NCBI GenBank assembly: GCA_015499995.1
Contig: JADNRV010000022.1
Span: 186,001 to 250,000, forward strand
Direction of reading: 5' to 3'
DNA length: 64,000 bases
From: Flammula alnicola
Taxonomy: Eukaryota > Basidiomycota > Agaricomycetes > Agaricales > Strophariaceae
Position 1 is the stretch's first letter. Each line of letters starts with the position of its first letter. Below, one piece after another: positions 1-16,026 of this stretch. Both the position numbers and the translations under genes were made by a program. Below the pieces are notes generated by a model. The model was not told the origin of the DNA. It ran no database searches and was given only the letters and a program-made list of their open reading frames with translations.

Positions 1-33
1 AACGCGGTCACTGGTTCACTCTTCCCCACCATC

Positions 34-1664
34 ATGGACAGCTTCAGGGCAATCGTCAAAGTAGAAACCAACTCTAAAACGGCTCATGATGTCCGCAGAA
101 TATTTTCTACCCTTGGCGATGAGTATGTCTTCGCTAGGGGTCATGCACGAAACTGCTCACTATGAGATGTATCACAGAACCAGGCTGGACCCTTGCGACA
201 CAGGTGTGCATGGCGGATCACACTTCTTTCTTGAGTACAACTCTCCTCCGTCTGCAAATCATGCTGTAAATCTTAACATGGTATCAGGGATCTGCGAGCC
301 CTTCCAGTTCACCTGCACTCACCTCTGATCGACCAATATTTGCTTGCAAATCCTTCTGCGGCAACGCCTCAGGAGGACAGAAACGCAAGTCCTTTCAACA
401 CCCGCCATTGGCCTCACGCAGATTCGCTAGGAATTCCGGCCTTGACTGATCTCGAAAGAGCCATCTCGTCATCTAGTCGCCCTAAAGGTCATCAGACCAC
501 CTGCGGGGAGGGCACGAAAGGGCACCCTGATGTTAACACTTCATTCGGCGACAGTTACGATGGTGCTTCATACTCTCAAGAAGCTATTACGCTTGGCGAT
601 TCAAACATAACGGACGGCATCTCTTTGCCTTCTTTCCATTGCTCGTCGGAACCTGTCCTGACCCCTGGCTGGGAAAAGACGAAACGTGCTGTGTCGCGCA
701 ACGATTATGACGGTGTTCAAACCCCGAAACGCATGATTCTTTCCGACAGAAACATGCAAAGCTTACCGTCATCTGTACATCAAGAAAGGATTACACGCCT
801 CTGGGTTTCTTCGGTTGGCGATTCCCCGCCTTCTGCGACGTTCCCGATCTCCTGCGAAACGCGCATTTCTATGAACCTCTGTGGCGAAGTAATAACCTAT
901 GATCTACAGGGTCTAGAGTCTGATGCAAGAGTCATCACCGAGCTTCTCAAGATAACAAAAAGCGAGCGAGCGAATTATCTGGTTGCTGCTGCATTCTACC
1001 GACGCTCCGGCAATCCTTCGGGTGCAAAAGCCGTGTTAACATCTATGGTCGAAGGTGAAGACACGTTGTTTTGTTTCAAAGGACGCTCTCTCAGCTACTT
1101 ATATGTGCGGCAGAGTTCACAGCGCAAGGGGTACCTGCCGAACAACTAAAGCCAGCATTCCTCTTTTTATCTGGTTGCGAGCTGGACTTGGCGAAATTCG
1201 CAAAAGCAGAGAATAAAGTCTCTTCTGTGATATCCGGACACTATGCAGCAGCTCAAACCTGCCTCCAGAAAGTCTTTGGAAAGGCGGAACCCCTGCGCGC
1301 TCAAGTTCATGTGAAAGAGAATATTCAGCCCCAATTAAGACAGGAAGATTGTGCAGCATCGAAGAATCGGACTGAATCTCGGGTAGCAACAACTTCGCCA
1401 TCTGTGCGAGAGATCAAGAAGATGGAGAGGGAGATACAGTCACTGCGTGATCGAAATGCGCACCAAGAATCCCAGATTTCTCGCCTGCGATCTACAAAGC
1501 GGAAGCTAGAAGATGATTGCGCATATGAGCGAAATCTGCGTCGCAAGTACCAACGGCAGCTCGACGACATGGAAAAAGACCGCGATGCAGCACGCAGGAT
1601 GGAAAAGTTTGCGTTGGACCAAGTTAAACGACAAGTGTCGGAGAGATGCAAGGCAGAGGAATGA
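34..1664 (+). CDS. Conserved fungal protein of unknown function with C-terminal coiled coil
   Basis: I do not recognise a named family. Four exons can be joined in frame: 34-122, 178-234, 288-1054 and 1114-1664, with 53-59 nt GT-AG introns; the product is about 487 residues. The ATG at 34 is chosen because it gives an open frame that meets the later exons in phase. The N-terminal half is Ser/Pro/Thr-rich and probably disordered. A compact block across the last intron (residues about 285-345, containing YRRSGNPSGAKAVL and LKPAFLFLSGCELDLAK) looks like the conserved core. The last 110 residues are charged with heptad-like spacing (REIKKMEREIQSLRDRN and onwards), a likely coiled coil suited to dimerisation or scaffolding. 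It lies 312 bp upstream of the RPS5 start on the same strand. The upstream edge is at the window border, so a further 5' exon cannot be excluded. Confidence 0.6.
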
Positions 1665-1976
1665 GAAAGTGAAATGCTTCTGCTCAAGGCAGTATGTAGA
1701 ATTATTGTATGAGCACACTAAACAATCACAACGCACATTTATCCAGATTTATCCCGGTCAGGATTAATACTTCCTTCCTTTTTCAGCGACTGTACAGTCG
1801 TCTGGGAATAGCCGAAAGCCGCAAACCTTGATTTTTGGTGTACACAACAAGTACAAACACATTGCTCGCAAGGTGAGTTTGTGCTGACCATTGTGCTCGA
1901 CGTCAAACATATCCTCACCGTTTGAGACAACAGGCCGACACCATCCCCTACTGCCGCCTCAAGAAGTCGCAAAAAA

Positions 1977-5338
<3,362 letters not shown>

Positions 5339-7254
5339 CTACCGCGGAGCGGCTGACGAACTCGAGGGTCGCTGGTTCGAAGGCTGTGGTCCATGTCCTG
5401 CCGGCGGTTTCGGATTCTGAGTTTGCAGATGAGCAGACGTCGGGGGTGCGCCGGAGCCGTTCTCCGATGACTCTTCGGGTTTAGGTTTGGGCACAACACC
5501 ATCGAGCCCCTTGTAACCATAGGCCTTGCCGAATTCTTTGATCATCGCCTTTCCCATCAGGCAAACCCATCCGATACCTTCTCCGTTGATGCATTGGTCG
5601 GGCCAAAACAACTCGCCCTCCTCATCTTCAAAGTCAGGTTCGTGCTCGTCAGTGGGAAGGAGAGTCGAGAACATCATCCGGGCCCAAGTATTTGGAAAAC
5701 ATCGACGAAGGAGAGGAAGATTGAGGGTTTGCTGTGCAGTTTGCGTGCAGTAAGCGGTGGCTGAGTATCCAGCAGTCAAATCCTTGAGATGTTGGACCAG
5801 GGTAGGGCTGATCGGTTCAGTGACAGCCGCCATGGCGTTCATAACGTGAGGTGGGATCGGCACTGAACTTTCTCGCAGATGTGGAGGCACGAGTTTGGAT
5901 GGTACAGCGCCCGTGTACTGCGATTGACGAGATTGAGCGTGGGCCGCAGCCTGAGCTTGACGGTTTGCTGAGTTCGTGCTGGGTGTACTGTCATCTCGGT
6001 TCACAGGTGTCGAGTTGGTGCTACTCGGAGAAGGAAGCATAGGTGGCGCCTTTCCATTCAGAAGTCCAAAACTAGCGGCAGAGACTGGATCTCCCTCCAT
6101 CGCGGTGGCAGCAGCTGTGGCAATCTTCTTGGACGTGTTTTCGTAAACCTTGTCCATGTCGGAATCCAGATGTCCTCGGACAGTGTAGAGCATCTGCCTT
6201 CCTTGAATAAATGCCTCGATCATCCAACTATGAACGACGTGTAAAATAAGGAAGGAAGGATAAGTTTAATCGGAAACGCTTACATCAATCCAAGAAACGC
6301 TCGTTCTGCATCACTGATGCCTTCTTCCGTGTGCCATTTTTGTTTACACCAAACAAGGAATGCTGCGATCGTACTCCACGTTTCCTTATTGCAAGAACGA
6401 CGTGCATAGTCTCTGTTCCATATCGAATATGTGAAGCAGATGAGGGCATCGAGGAGTTCCAGACGAGCGATCAAGCCGCCATGTTTGTGGTACGGCGAAC
6501 TGGGGTGAGGAGGATCCAGAAGGGGCCGATACTCGCGATGTGTTGGTGGGTATGTTGACCAGAAGCGGGCGTCTCCGGAATACTTGAGCATGCGACCTGC
6601 GGCATGGTACTTGTCGTGGAGGGCATCAAAATGGCGTTGGCTGAGCTTTCCTTTCTTGGGCCGTCGGATAGGCACATCTACAGTGGACCCACGAACAACA
6701 GGTATAACTGCGGCGGGTTCTTCCCGTACCTCGCCATCTTCGCATGGCTCTGAACGCGAGGCAAGATGTGATGGGGTGGGAGCTAGCTGACGACTGGTGA
6801 GTATTGATGGTGGCTGGGGAGGCGGCGGCTGCGAGGGTTGGTAATGGGGCTGATGGGTTTGCTGTGGCGCAGGTGGATGACGCTGATTTTGGCTCCGGTC
6901 GATAGAAAGATTCGTCCTAGGCCGCTTGACGGCGTCTGGATCGGAAGAAGAGTCAAGTTTCCGCTTGAAGCCGGCAGCCGGTGAAGCGGCGCGGGAAGCT
7001 GGGGGCGACGGTGGTAAAGTGGGTGGGAGGGGTGCATCGAGGTCGCCAATCATCTAGAGATAGATTAGCTTAGAAGAATGCATGTACGAGCTCTGCAAGC
7101 TACAACAGACCTTGAGCTGACTGAGTAGCTGTTCGCGAGTCCATCTCCTGTCGGACTGGGGTGAGCAAAGTGTAGGAAGCTAGAAACAAGAGATATACCG
7201 TTTCTTTGGCCTCGCTGATGAAGAAGAGGGATGTGGATGGGACGAGGGTGCCAT
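5339..7254 (-). CDS. Proline-rich nuclear-type protein, possibly related to the AF4/FMR2 C-terminal domain
   Basis: Minus-strand exons 7254-7199, 7147-7111, 7053-6284 and 6227-5339 join in phase into about 583 residues. The first two small exons give MAPSSHPHPSSSSARPKKR and RWTREQLLSQLK, which run smoothly into MIGDLDAPLPPTLPPSPPAS, supporting the upstream ATG at 7254 rather than the one at 7053. After a Pro-rich, disordered stretch with basic clusters (GFKRKLD, AVKRPRTN; possible nuclear signals) a helical block follows: LSQRHFDALHDKYHAAGRML, ARLELLDALICFTYSIWNRD, TWSTIAAFLVWCKQKWH. Its layout recalls the helical C-terminal homology domain of AF4/FMR2 proteins (super elongation complex scaffolds), but I infer this from pattern alone. 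The C-terminal half holds a second helical stretch and a Pro/Ser tail. No frameshift. Role unproven; transcription-related is only a guess. Confidence 0.7.
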
Positions 7255-10200
7255 GGGGGACGGACTTTAGGGATGGTGGTGGGAAGAGGACAAGAGAGAG
7301 GGCGCTCTGGCCAACGCAACAATGGAATTGAGAAACTGGGTGTGTCACCGAAACTGTCACCGCGTCACAGGGTCGGCCCAATCAGGATGTCCCCCAGACT
7401 CCGACATCCATTCGGCCTGTATAGAATCATTCACTTCTCAGCTGCTAATGTAGCAGTGAACCCCCCCGCCGAATATGTCCCACAGATCACCCAGACATCC
7501 ACCAATCGCTCCCTGTTCCGTTGCACAATTACAATTGTTCACTGGGACCATTTCTTTTGTGTTCTCGTCGGAGGTCTAAGTCTAAACTCAGGCACACCTG
7601 CCCTTACCCCCGTCGGATGTGCTGGTCGCCTATCTCGCCGACCATGATCACATTATTTGCTACCAGAGTTGATTCAGCTATGGCAACCCTCTGTCACGGC
7701 GGAGGTCCATACCACGGCCTTGCCCAGCGGCGAGAAATTATCTAATCGTCACAATTAATCTACGCACTTAGCGATCGACCCATCAGGAACCAAATAAGAA
7801 CTACGGGATAAAGTTCCGAATCCGTTGATCTGGCCCCGATCTGAGATCTCTCACTGCACACCAATATTGCACATCTTGTCCACTCTGAAATACACCGCTC
7901 GTCCATCTACTCGTCCATCGCACCTTCAAAGCGTCACACCCCATGGGACCCCACGTGCCATTCGAATTTAATCTCTTTCAAATTCCATGCCTTCAAACAC
8001 ACTTAAGCTTTTCACAGTGATAGGCCTGCGAAATTAACTGACGCATGTTCGCCAGTCTACCACGCGCAATATCCGTATTACATACGCTTCATGGAATCCA
8101 TATGCTTCACAGAGAAGAGATATCAGATACTACTTATACGGTCCCGCATCTTCCTTCACCCCCCACATAAGTGCCCGAAAACCCCAACAGGAAGTCATGG
8201 AAAAGGAGCACCACTTGTCACGACTACCCACTCATATTTCCCGCATCCATCGCGGAAGTACTACCAAAATTTTCAATTTGGGAGCCTTGCGACATGTCCG
8301 GGGTATTTACCAATCTCAATCCTACCTACCTACACACCTGCATATTGACCCAGTCGGTCAATACCGAACCCATCTGAATACAGATCCAATCCCACATGAC
8401 AAACAGAGCTTATTCCTCAAGCACTTTCTTTGGTCAGGCGCGGCCCACCAGGTGAACAACCCACCCCATCCCAACATGCCTCTCATATCAGATGAGGCGG
8501 GACGGCGTACCCTCGGTGACTAAACCAAAAAACTATAACAACGACCCCCCACTAGGTACCCACCCTGGTCATACCATACCTAAATAGCATGCACGGGTTC
8601 CCAACCCGGGGCTCCCTCCTGGACTCGGGAACATGGCTGATCAGCTGCCATCATTCGCGTTACGCGTAGTAGCAAGTAGTACGCACGTTCCCGAATCAGC
8701 TCGAAGAGGGTTAAAGCCCACCCAGTGGTAAGTACATGGTACGGCATGACCCAATGGTACCGGTACATCTAGACTTCGAATTCGGCGAGGGGAAAGAAAC
8801 GCGAAACGCACCCCCGGACTAATTCTGCCTCCTTGAACGGCATGCGGGTTCAGAAGGACACCGATTCGGTTGTGTCCACTTTTAGCACACGGCGCTCAGG
8901 TCACCCGTGCACCCCTCCTAAATCCTAAAGGTCGAATAATAGATAAAGCAACCGTCGACGTCAGCTTTCCCAGACGAGATATCTAACTATCGTGGGTAGG
9001 TACTTTGACCGGTAGGCTGTCGGTCCTTCAAAGGCTCCAGAGACTCCCGGTACAAAGTAATTATATTTACATCTTACCCACCTACTCAAAATTCGAGTTT
9101 CGCACCTAGCAAACTTCCACCGTCCAAAACGTCAATCAAACGTCCTTGACTTTGTGCGTGGAATGACCCGCGGCTCATGACATTGACACCCACCCGATCA
9201 TGTCAGATTCCTTGCACGAATAAGGACATGGCCAGACAATGTGAGAGATTCGGCATCCGGAGGCTTTGGTGGAGGGATGAATATTCTCTCGAGAAACTTG
9301 TACAGACAACTTATTATCAAGGCCCCATGTCATTATCTGATATATCAGACCCCGGAAAAGAAGGAACATCCCATGCCTGCAAATGGATTCTCCAATAGCA
9401 GTCCAGGTCTTACCAATACACTCCGGGGAGTTTACCAATGCAGCCTTGATGCAGTCAGTGTAAAGGGCATTGACCCCCATGATAAACAGTTAATGGGCAT
9501 TGGGCATTGTATAAGGAAGCAAAAACTTGCCGAGGACGTCGGTCATAAGTCGGGATTCAATGACGGAGGGGCCTGGGGGCTGCTGACACCAGCCACGGGA
9601 GCCCATCTAGCCCAGCTGATAGACGGTTTTAACTTTTCAGAAATCCATCAAAGACCTTTAGCGTTAGGCAGGGAGTATGTATCAAGGCATAACGAGAACG
9701 TGCCTTTTTCGAAGTGTAGGATGCCCCTCCGTTCCTCTATGCCCTTCCGTTCCCCCATGCCCGCGTCCGTGCCCGTCTACCAGCATTCAGGATGTGTAAG
9801 TGCGCCAGAGTCTAGAGTAGCCGAATCCTGCTTCTTAACATAGACGTACGCGGTTCCGCCATTATTCAGCGGACCTTACAGGATGGGATTATATCTAGTC
9901 CGTCAGCGTATGACCAACACCGTCTCCTAAGTACTTGAAGGGGAATCGACACTACTTCGTCAAGTCGAGTGCCACAAATTCATCTAGCCGTATGTACGAC
10001 GAATCAATGCCGGCATACTTCCGAGAATGGGACGCACCCCTTGTGATGACTATTTCCAGAGACCGGAGAAAGGGGGGTGAAATTGTGGTGGTGCCAGGTG
10101 AATGTTTTCATCGACAAAGGGGCTGTCTCGCCAGTAACATTCCGAGAGACAGGTAGACGCCAGAAATTCGGATGTGATTGAACGCGAAAACCTGAACAGA

Positions 10201-12371
10201 GGATCAGAAATTCAAATCACTGTTCCAAGCGATGCGAGAGTTCCTTGATTTTCTTGATTGACATAACGATTTACGAATGCATCATTAACTTCCCATCGCT
10301 AAACGTGAGGATCTGTTCGATATACTAAATCAACCATGGTCACATTCAGGCGGACATTCACAGGAGAAAATGACAGAGAGGGACGTACATATACAGATAT
10401 GTTAACGAGCTCCCGGAGTTTCCACACTAATGGAGAGTTGTCAAAAATAAAGCAAGGCTAAAAACAAATTCAATCCCGCATCTGACTGGTGGGGTGGTCC
10501 GATAATATCATTCTGTCACGAAGTCCGTTTCACCAGGGGCATGTCTGTATCAGCTCCCATAAACACCCACTGCATATCACGCACGCTAGGAAACATGTCA
10601 TGGATGATATCAGCAGCGGCGTCCAAGAACTTGAATTATTTCCGAAGGCAGGAGCCATCTAGATGTCCTCCCAAATGGTCAAACGTCCAACCTTCCAAAC
10701 CCCCAGCATAATTAATAGCCACGAGGCAATGTATTAACATAGACTGAGCAGGGTAACAGCCCTCTGAGACTCTGGGTATTAAACGTTTAGCAGCTGTCGT
10801 CCGCACAAATGAAAGATTCTCTGACCTCCAATGTTTACATCGCACCAGTACGCAGAGAGAATATCTGACTGGCGCGACTGGGTATATATCCCGCGACCGT
10901 CGTGGTCGTGCTCCGAGACATTCGAGTCCCAGGTGCGGAGGGGGCGGCGACGTCTGGAGCATCTGCTCTTTGCTCTCTGCCTTATTCCTCTCTACGCACA
11001 CCCACCCCCTTAACGAACCCATGTATAAAAATAAGCAAGCCAGAAAGGAACCTTCGCCGAAGACAGCGCATGGTCATGACACTGCAGAGTCTGTGAGAGC
11101 GGAAAACACACCCCCTTCCTTCCTTCCTCGTCCCCGGCCGGCGTCTCTTCGATCCAGGTCAAAGTAGGACCTCCAGACTCCAGAATTATCTGGAAAGAGA
11201 GACCGAGAGAAAAATGATCGCCCCACACCCAAATTATCTCGACGCTTCGACGAGAGCAGTGTGAGTTTGCGAACCAGAGGGCCGGTCCTGGATCGATAGC
11301 CGCGGATATGGGTCGATTGAGGAGCAACTCTCTATCAAAACGCACGCCAATAACAGCACTTAGCTCGGGACCTGCCGTCTACCGTTGTGCGTCATGAACC
11401 GTCATGTGGGTCTGGCGCATCGTAACAAGACAAATGAGATGGGAGCCTATGTGCGTCCTGCGGTATGCATGTAGAATTCGGATAGATATCGATCAAGATG
11501 GATATACGGTCCAAAGTCTGAGAAGAAAAAGACGGTTTCGCAGAGGCCATTCGGTGATCATGATTCGATTCGGGCATGGTGTACATGTCTCGACTGATCA
11601 CAGTGAGAAAAATTGGCAAATCGACCACGAAGAACTGGCAGTTCCCGGACATATCCCGCTAAGCGAGAGACACCGCTGAACATATGGAGAAGTCACGTAC
11701 CAGAATCTTCGTCCAAGTTCGATTCGAATTTTCAGAGGACGTAAAGCCTTCAAAAGTGGGAAATTTCGACATCGAATATTGACTTGCAGTGTGTACTAAC
11801 GAAATATATGCAGGTCAACCGCTCGGTGCAAGTAGCATACGTGGCAGAAAGAGTCGAAAGAGGTGGAGCGGGCGAAATTCAAATTCGCTGCTATTACACG
11901 TCACGTTCGCGATCATGCGCGGGACAGTCACAAGCACGTGATCCAATTGTCAAAGGACATGACGCGTCAACTTGTTGGGCCAATCCGCGTCCGACTCCTC
12001 GACAACTCATCAGCTCACGCGATCTCCGAGCGAGACACTTAGTGTCGCGCTGGCCGTCGGATAAACTGGCATGAGGTGCAGCCAGCTAACATTTATTCAA
12101 GGTACAGGTATATATATACAACAAAGCAAGAATCGATGTTGATAAAAAACAGGACATCAGGGAAAAGCGAAAGACTATGTAGTTTGTCACTCAAAGCAGG
12201 TAGACACGGTAGAAATTCGGTTGTTAGATAGACCTGGTAACTCACGTACAACTATCAATTGTTATCATATTATTTAATAGTGCTATCTAAGTAATGGTCC
12301 CACACCAGTAGACTATGTACCTTGAAATAGCTAGTAGAGCTGGTAGAGTTGATAGATCCGAAGAAATAATT
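7255..12371. other. Gene-poor 5.1 kb stretch
   Basis: No open frame longer than about 200 codons and none with a family motif; the longest (plus, 9241-9843) is low in recognisable structure and has no supporting splice context. Base composition is mixed and no long direct or inverted repeat was obvious by eye. The part near 7255-7500 is presumably promoter of the minus-strand gene. Could be old transposon debris or a non-coding transcript region; nothing decides this. Confidence 0.45.
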
Positions 12372-12446
12372 TGGTGACGACAGAGAATTGAACTCGGGAT
12401 GTGGACAAAAAGAACCATGCAATCTTACCACTCGGCCAATGCGGGA
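12372..12446 (-). other. tRNA-like element (probably a tRNA-derived relic)
   Basis: Read on the minus strand, this 75 nt piece has a good internal A box (TTGGCCGAGTGGT) and a B-box-like T arm (GAGTTCAATTC) at tRNA spacing, and ends in CCA. However the acceptor strands (TCCCGCA and TCGTCAC) do not pair, and the D and anticodon stems are poor, so I do not call a functional tRNA or an anticodon. A genomically encoded CCA is not expected for a nuclear eukaryotic tRNA gene; it would fit a retroposed tRNA or the head of a SINE. Confidence 0.35.
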
Positions 12447-12639
12447 TATATTTGATGTGAATATGCAACACCACATGGTGTTCTTCGAAGCATGTGGCGA
12501 ATCTCAAACGCACTAAGTTCATTCAGACTCCGACAGACCAAACACAACACAATGTTCGACTCACACTCGGAAATTTTCACATCATCATTCGTCGCTCCTT
12601 TGTTTCCTCCTCCCCTTTTCCTTCCTCAATGGCCCTCAA

Positions 12640-13281
12640 ATTCCACAAGAGCTCTCTCTTGTCGGACCCAGGGGAGTAGCAACAGCACCAAGTACGTGGA
12701 AGCCCACCCTTGTGTCTTTGTTTACCGTAACACCTCCTTTTGCCCAGGTCTTTGCGCTGCGGGCACTGAAACACGACACCACAACGCCAGTGACTGCAAA
12801 AGGCGACACAAATGGAAGCAGGGCACAGATAGGACGGCGAGGGCACAGGTTTGTCGTGTATGAACTCATCCGACTTGCCCAACCTACTCACCTTTCCCCT
12901 TTCGTGCAGCAGGGTGTTTAGCCCCCCATCATTCGGTCGCGGTGCCCAACTGTCATAGCCCGCACCCTCACCTACAACACGCGAGCAATGTCGTATAAGT
13001 CAGCATGACGTGCGTTGATAGCCGTATCGCCGTTTCTCGACGGCCTGCCTGCAGCCTTCCGTGCTCGTCACTCTTTGTGCTCGCGGCAAGATCGGGAGCT
13101 CGTAGACGATTATAACACGACGCATGTTTATTTTTTGGTTTGTTATTGTTCAGCTTGCTAACTTAACAATACTTTTCAGGTACCTGAAGCATACCAATCT
13201 GCGCACAGTGCCAGAGCCAAGGGCAAGGAGTCCGAGGCGCAAGGAAGGACAGGCGAGACTGATAGCGAAATGGAGGATTAG
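12640..13281 (+). pseudogene. Possible gene remnant or multi-exon unknown gene
   Basis: Only the last part reads convincingly. An open stretch at about 13029-13123 (FLDGLPAAFRARHS, then RELVDDYNTTH) is followed by an intron with a branch-like GCTAACTT and a TTTTCAG acceptor at 13179. A final exon at 13180-13281 starts VPEAYQSAHSARAKGKE and ends in an acidic ETDSEMED tail before a stop. Further upstream, coding-like pieces (12640-12921) exist in several frames but cannot be joined without stops. I cannot name a family. It may be a decayed gene, or one whose 5' exons I cannot resolve. Confidence 0.3.
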
Positions 13282-13835
13282 TGACTAGCACTCATCATGT
13301 ATTTGTCATGTAGTAGCTACGAGTAATGCGCAAATCATATTATTCATCCCTATATATATGCATGATTTACATTGTAATTAGCCTGTCTATCAGTCTGTCC
13401 ATAGTTCCAATACAATGGATAGACCTGGTAGCGTGAAAGCTATTGGAATAATTGTGAGCTACTGAGTCACATGCATGCGCTACGGGGTGCTACTGAATAA
13501 TGGCTGAGATCTACTGTATCTATATATTTGGGGACTACTCTACCACTCTACCCCGACTATCAGTGCTACATAGGTCTACATAGAATTGTTGGTTTCCCCT
13601 GATGGATATGTTGAGGACACGGTAAGCCACGTTACAAGAAATAGTGATAGGATGAGAGATAGTTGGACTTGTACACGGGAGTATTATTGAGTCAAGGGAG
13701 AGAGAGAGAACGAAGAAACTGATCCAAAAGATGGCATTCCGAAGACGCAGGATCCTTGGTCTATGATGAAAAAGATGCAAACAAGATAATGATAAAAAAA
13801 AGTCCCCGAAACGGAATCTGAAAACGAGAGCAAGA

Positions 13836-15270
13836 TCACACCCGTGCTCTCTTGGCTCTCGCTCGCTGACGTGAAGGTTTAGCTCGGGACTCAACTGCTG
13901 GCGTACTCGTCCGCGATGACGGCAGACTTGTATCAGAGTCGAGAGAGCGAATCTTCGACGCGCGATTTCGTGTAACCATGCCCTCTGTCGCACTCGCTTC
14001 AGGCTCTGGGTCTTTGCTCACTTCTTCGTCCTTTTCGATATCGTCTAGTTTACGCTTCTTCGGCGACGTTGGAGTAACAACGGTCTCAACGGAGGTGACC
14101 GATGGAGACCGTTCAACCTCCACCAGCGTGTCAACCGATACTGAAGACTGAGCTGAGCTGGACCTATTTCGGGCGTGTGATGAGGAGGGAATAGACGGAA
14201 GCAATGGAGGTGGCATAGACGAAGACGGAGACTCGGCGGGTTGAAGGTTTTCGTCCGAAGACGAGTTTTCGACGGGAGCGGATATAATTCGAGGTGACTT
14301 CGCTGAGGGTGTAAGTTTCCGTCTTACGCGCGTGCTCGCTCTGCTTGGCAGAGACGATGCCTCCAGCGATGCTGAGGATGGTTGAATGGGTATGGTGATA
14401 TCTTCCCCGTCTGCAACAACAAGTGGCTCTGGAGAAGATGAAGCTGGAGGTTGGGGCTCCGTTGCGACTGGACGCCGAGTTCGCTTATTCGGAGAAGTGG
14501 TTTGAGTATGTTTCTTCGTCGCCGACTTTCCAGACCTCCTGCGAGATGGCCCTTCGTTTGCGATAATGCCGAAGTACTCGTAGACAGCTTCTTCCATTTG
14601 GTCGGAAGTGCTGCGAAGAACCCTCTTATGCGTCTCTCCACCTGTGCAGTCAGTCGAGTACCATTGACGTTTTACTTGCACGCAGTAAAACTTGTATTGC
14701 CAGGCATTGACGAGCAACTTGTATTCGCGAGCGCCATTCCAAGGTACTCGGTTCTTGATGAGCCTGGGCTTTTGCACTGTGTGGTGGACAGTGGCGTGAT
14801 GAGCAAGATGCAAGAAGTGTTAAAAACCGAACAAACGCACAAGCTATGCTCTCAACGAGTCCTCCAGTAGTCAAATACTTCGATTGAGACCAGAAAATCC
14901 AGTGGGCAATGTCACTGGCGCACTGCACGACTTCGATTGCGGCGAGGGCGAAGACGAGATCCGAAGGTGGTGGGAGCATCGTCTTCTGCTCTCTCACATT
15001 AGCCAGATACTGCTGGACTGGAGGCCAGTCGGACGAGTATCGGATGTCGTCATCCTCAAACCAGACACCCTTGTTGATCTCTACCGGTGGGGGTGGTTTT
15101 GTGGGAGGTGGCGGACGGGCCGTCGGGGGCGATGGGGGCACGATCTGGTGGGTGGGCCGTGGAGGCGGAAGAGGTTCTGAGCGAGCATCGGAAGTTTGAT
15201 ACGACCAGCGAGGGCAGTTGTGCTCGTTGTCGAAGTCCATGATCTGGTTGAAGGGTGCTGTGTAATTCAT
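13836..15270 (-). CDS. Uncharacterised nuclear-type protein with basic, Ser-rich C-terminus
   Basis: Two exons, 15270-14841 and 14776-13836, joined over a 64 nt GTGCGT...CACAG intron, give 456 residues. The start at 15270 (MNYTAPFNQIMDF) is the first ATG of the open frame. Residues about 30-65 are Pro-rich; a likely folded core follows, with GVWFEDDDIRYSSDWPPVQQ, FALAAIEVVQCASDIAHWIF, LIKNRVPWNGAREYKLLVNA and MEEAVYEYFGI. The remaining half is Ser/Pro/Thr-rich with basic clusters (SPKKRKLDD, and RQRARAKRARV at the very end), consistent with nuclear import. The fold of the core is not recognised; a cyclin-like domain was considered and dropped. The intron choice is supported because it joins the core without gap. 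It is followed upstream by TEN1 on the same strand. Confidence 0.6.
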
Positions 15271-16026
15271 GTGTGGGCTCGGACTGGGTGGTGCAGTGGT
15301 GTGGAAGTTGACAGGGCTGGGATTGACGGGGAGAGAAGACGGTGGGTTGTGGATAGAAAGGTAGATAGTAGAGGAGGGAGGGAGGAGGAGGAGTGGAGTG
15401 GCAGCGACGAAGTAGTTAGAGGGAGAGATGGGTTTTGGTTAGAACACAGAGTCTCTGCCAAAGCGAGGCCATTTACTCGACAGGCGCATTTCCCTTTTTG
15501 GGTGGTCAGCAGTCATTTGCCTCCTTTCGGCACACCCGTGCCGGCCAATGTAACATCTTTCTCCCATTCCCACTCGTGTTCAGGCAAATTTCCTATTCTC
15601 GTTGTCGTCTGTAAAGAATTTCAGGCCTCAGGCTTAAAGAAAAAGAAACTGTGTTAAAGGGCCACTCGTACTGGAATCAGACATCACCCACAGATCAGCT
15701 AAGTACAGTGTTATAGTTGCCGGTCCGGTCAATTTCGATATCAGCTCTTAATCTTTGTCCAGTGCAATTGTCCACAGCCTCGAAGCTTGACCATCCGTCG
15801 TCAAAGGGCTCTCTTTTGTAATAGTGTTTCTTTCTCCTCCTCTATATACAAAGTCGATAACATACGCCTTTCTCATCGTCTGCCTCATGTCCTCAAATTT
15901 CTCCCCATCAATTCCCATCTGCGCTGCGCTCATCACTTTTACGTCCCAGTGCTGTGAGACATCTACCAAGTACATATGCACATTTCATATATCAGGAAAC
16001 ATGAGGCTTTGAGAGGCCTGATCACC

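Noticed and set aside
9241..9843. 200-codon open frame on the plus strand in the gene-poor region
   Set aside because: No motif, no family resemblance, no splice context, and an overlapping frame of similar quality on the minus strand.
13836..15270. Cyclin (PHO80-like) identity for this gene
   Set aside because: A first splice choice produced a cyclin-like impression, but the better intron joins VESIA directly to LQKPRLIKNRVPW and leaves no cyclin box.
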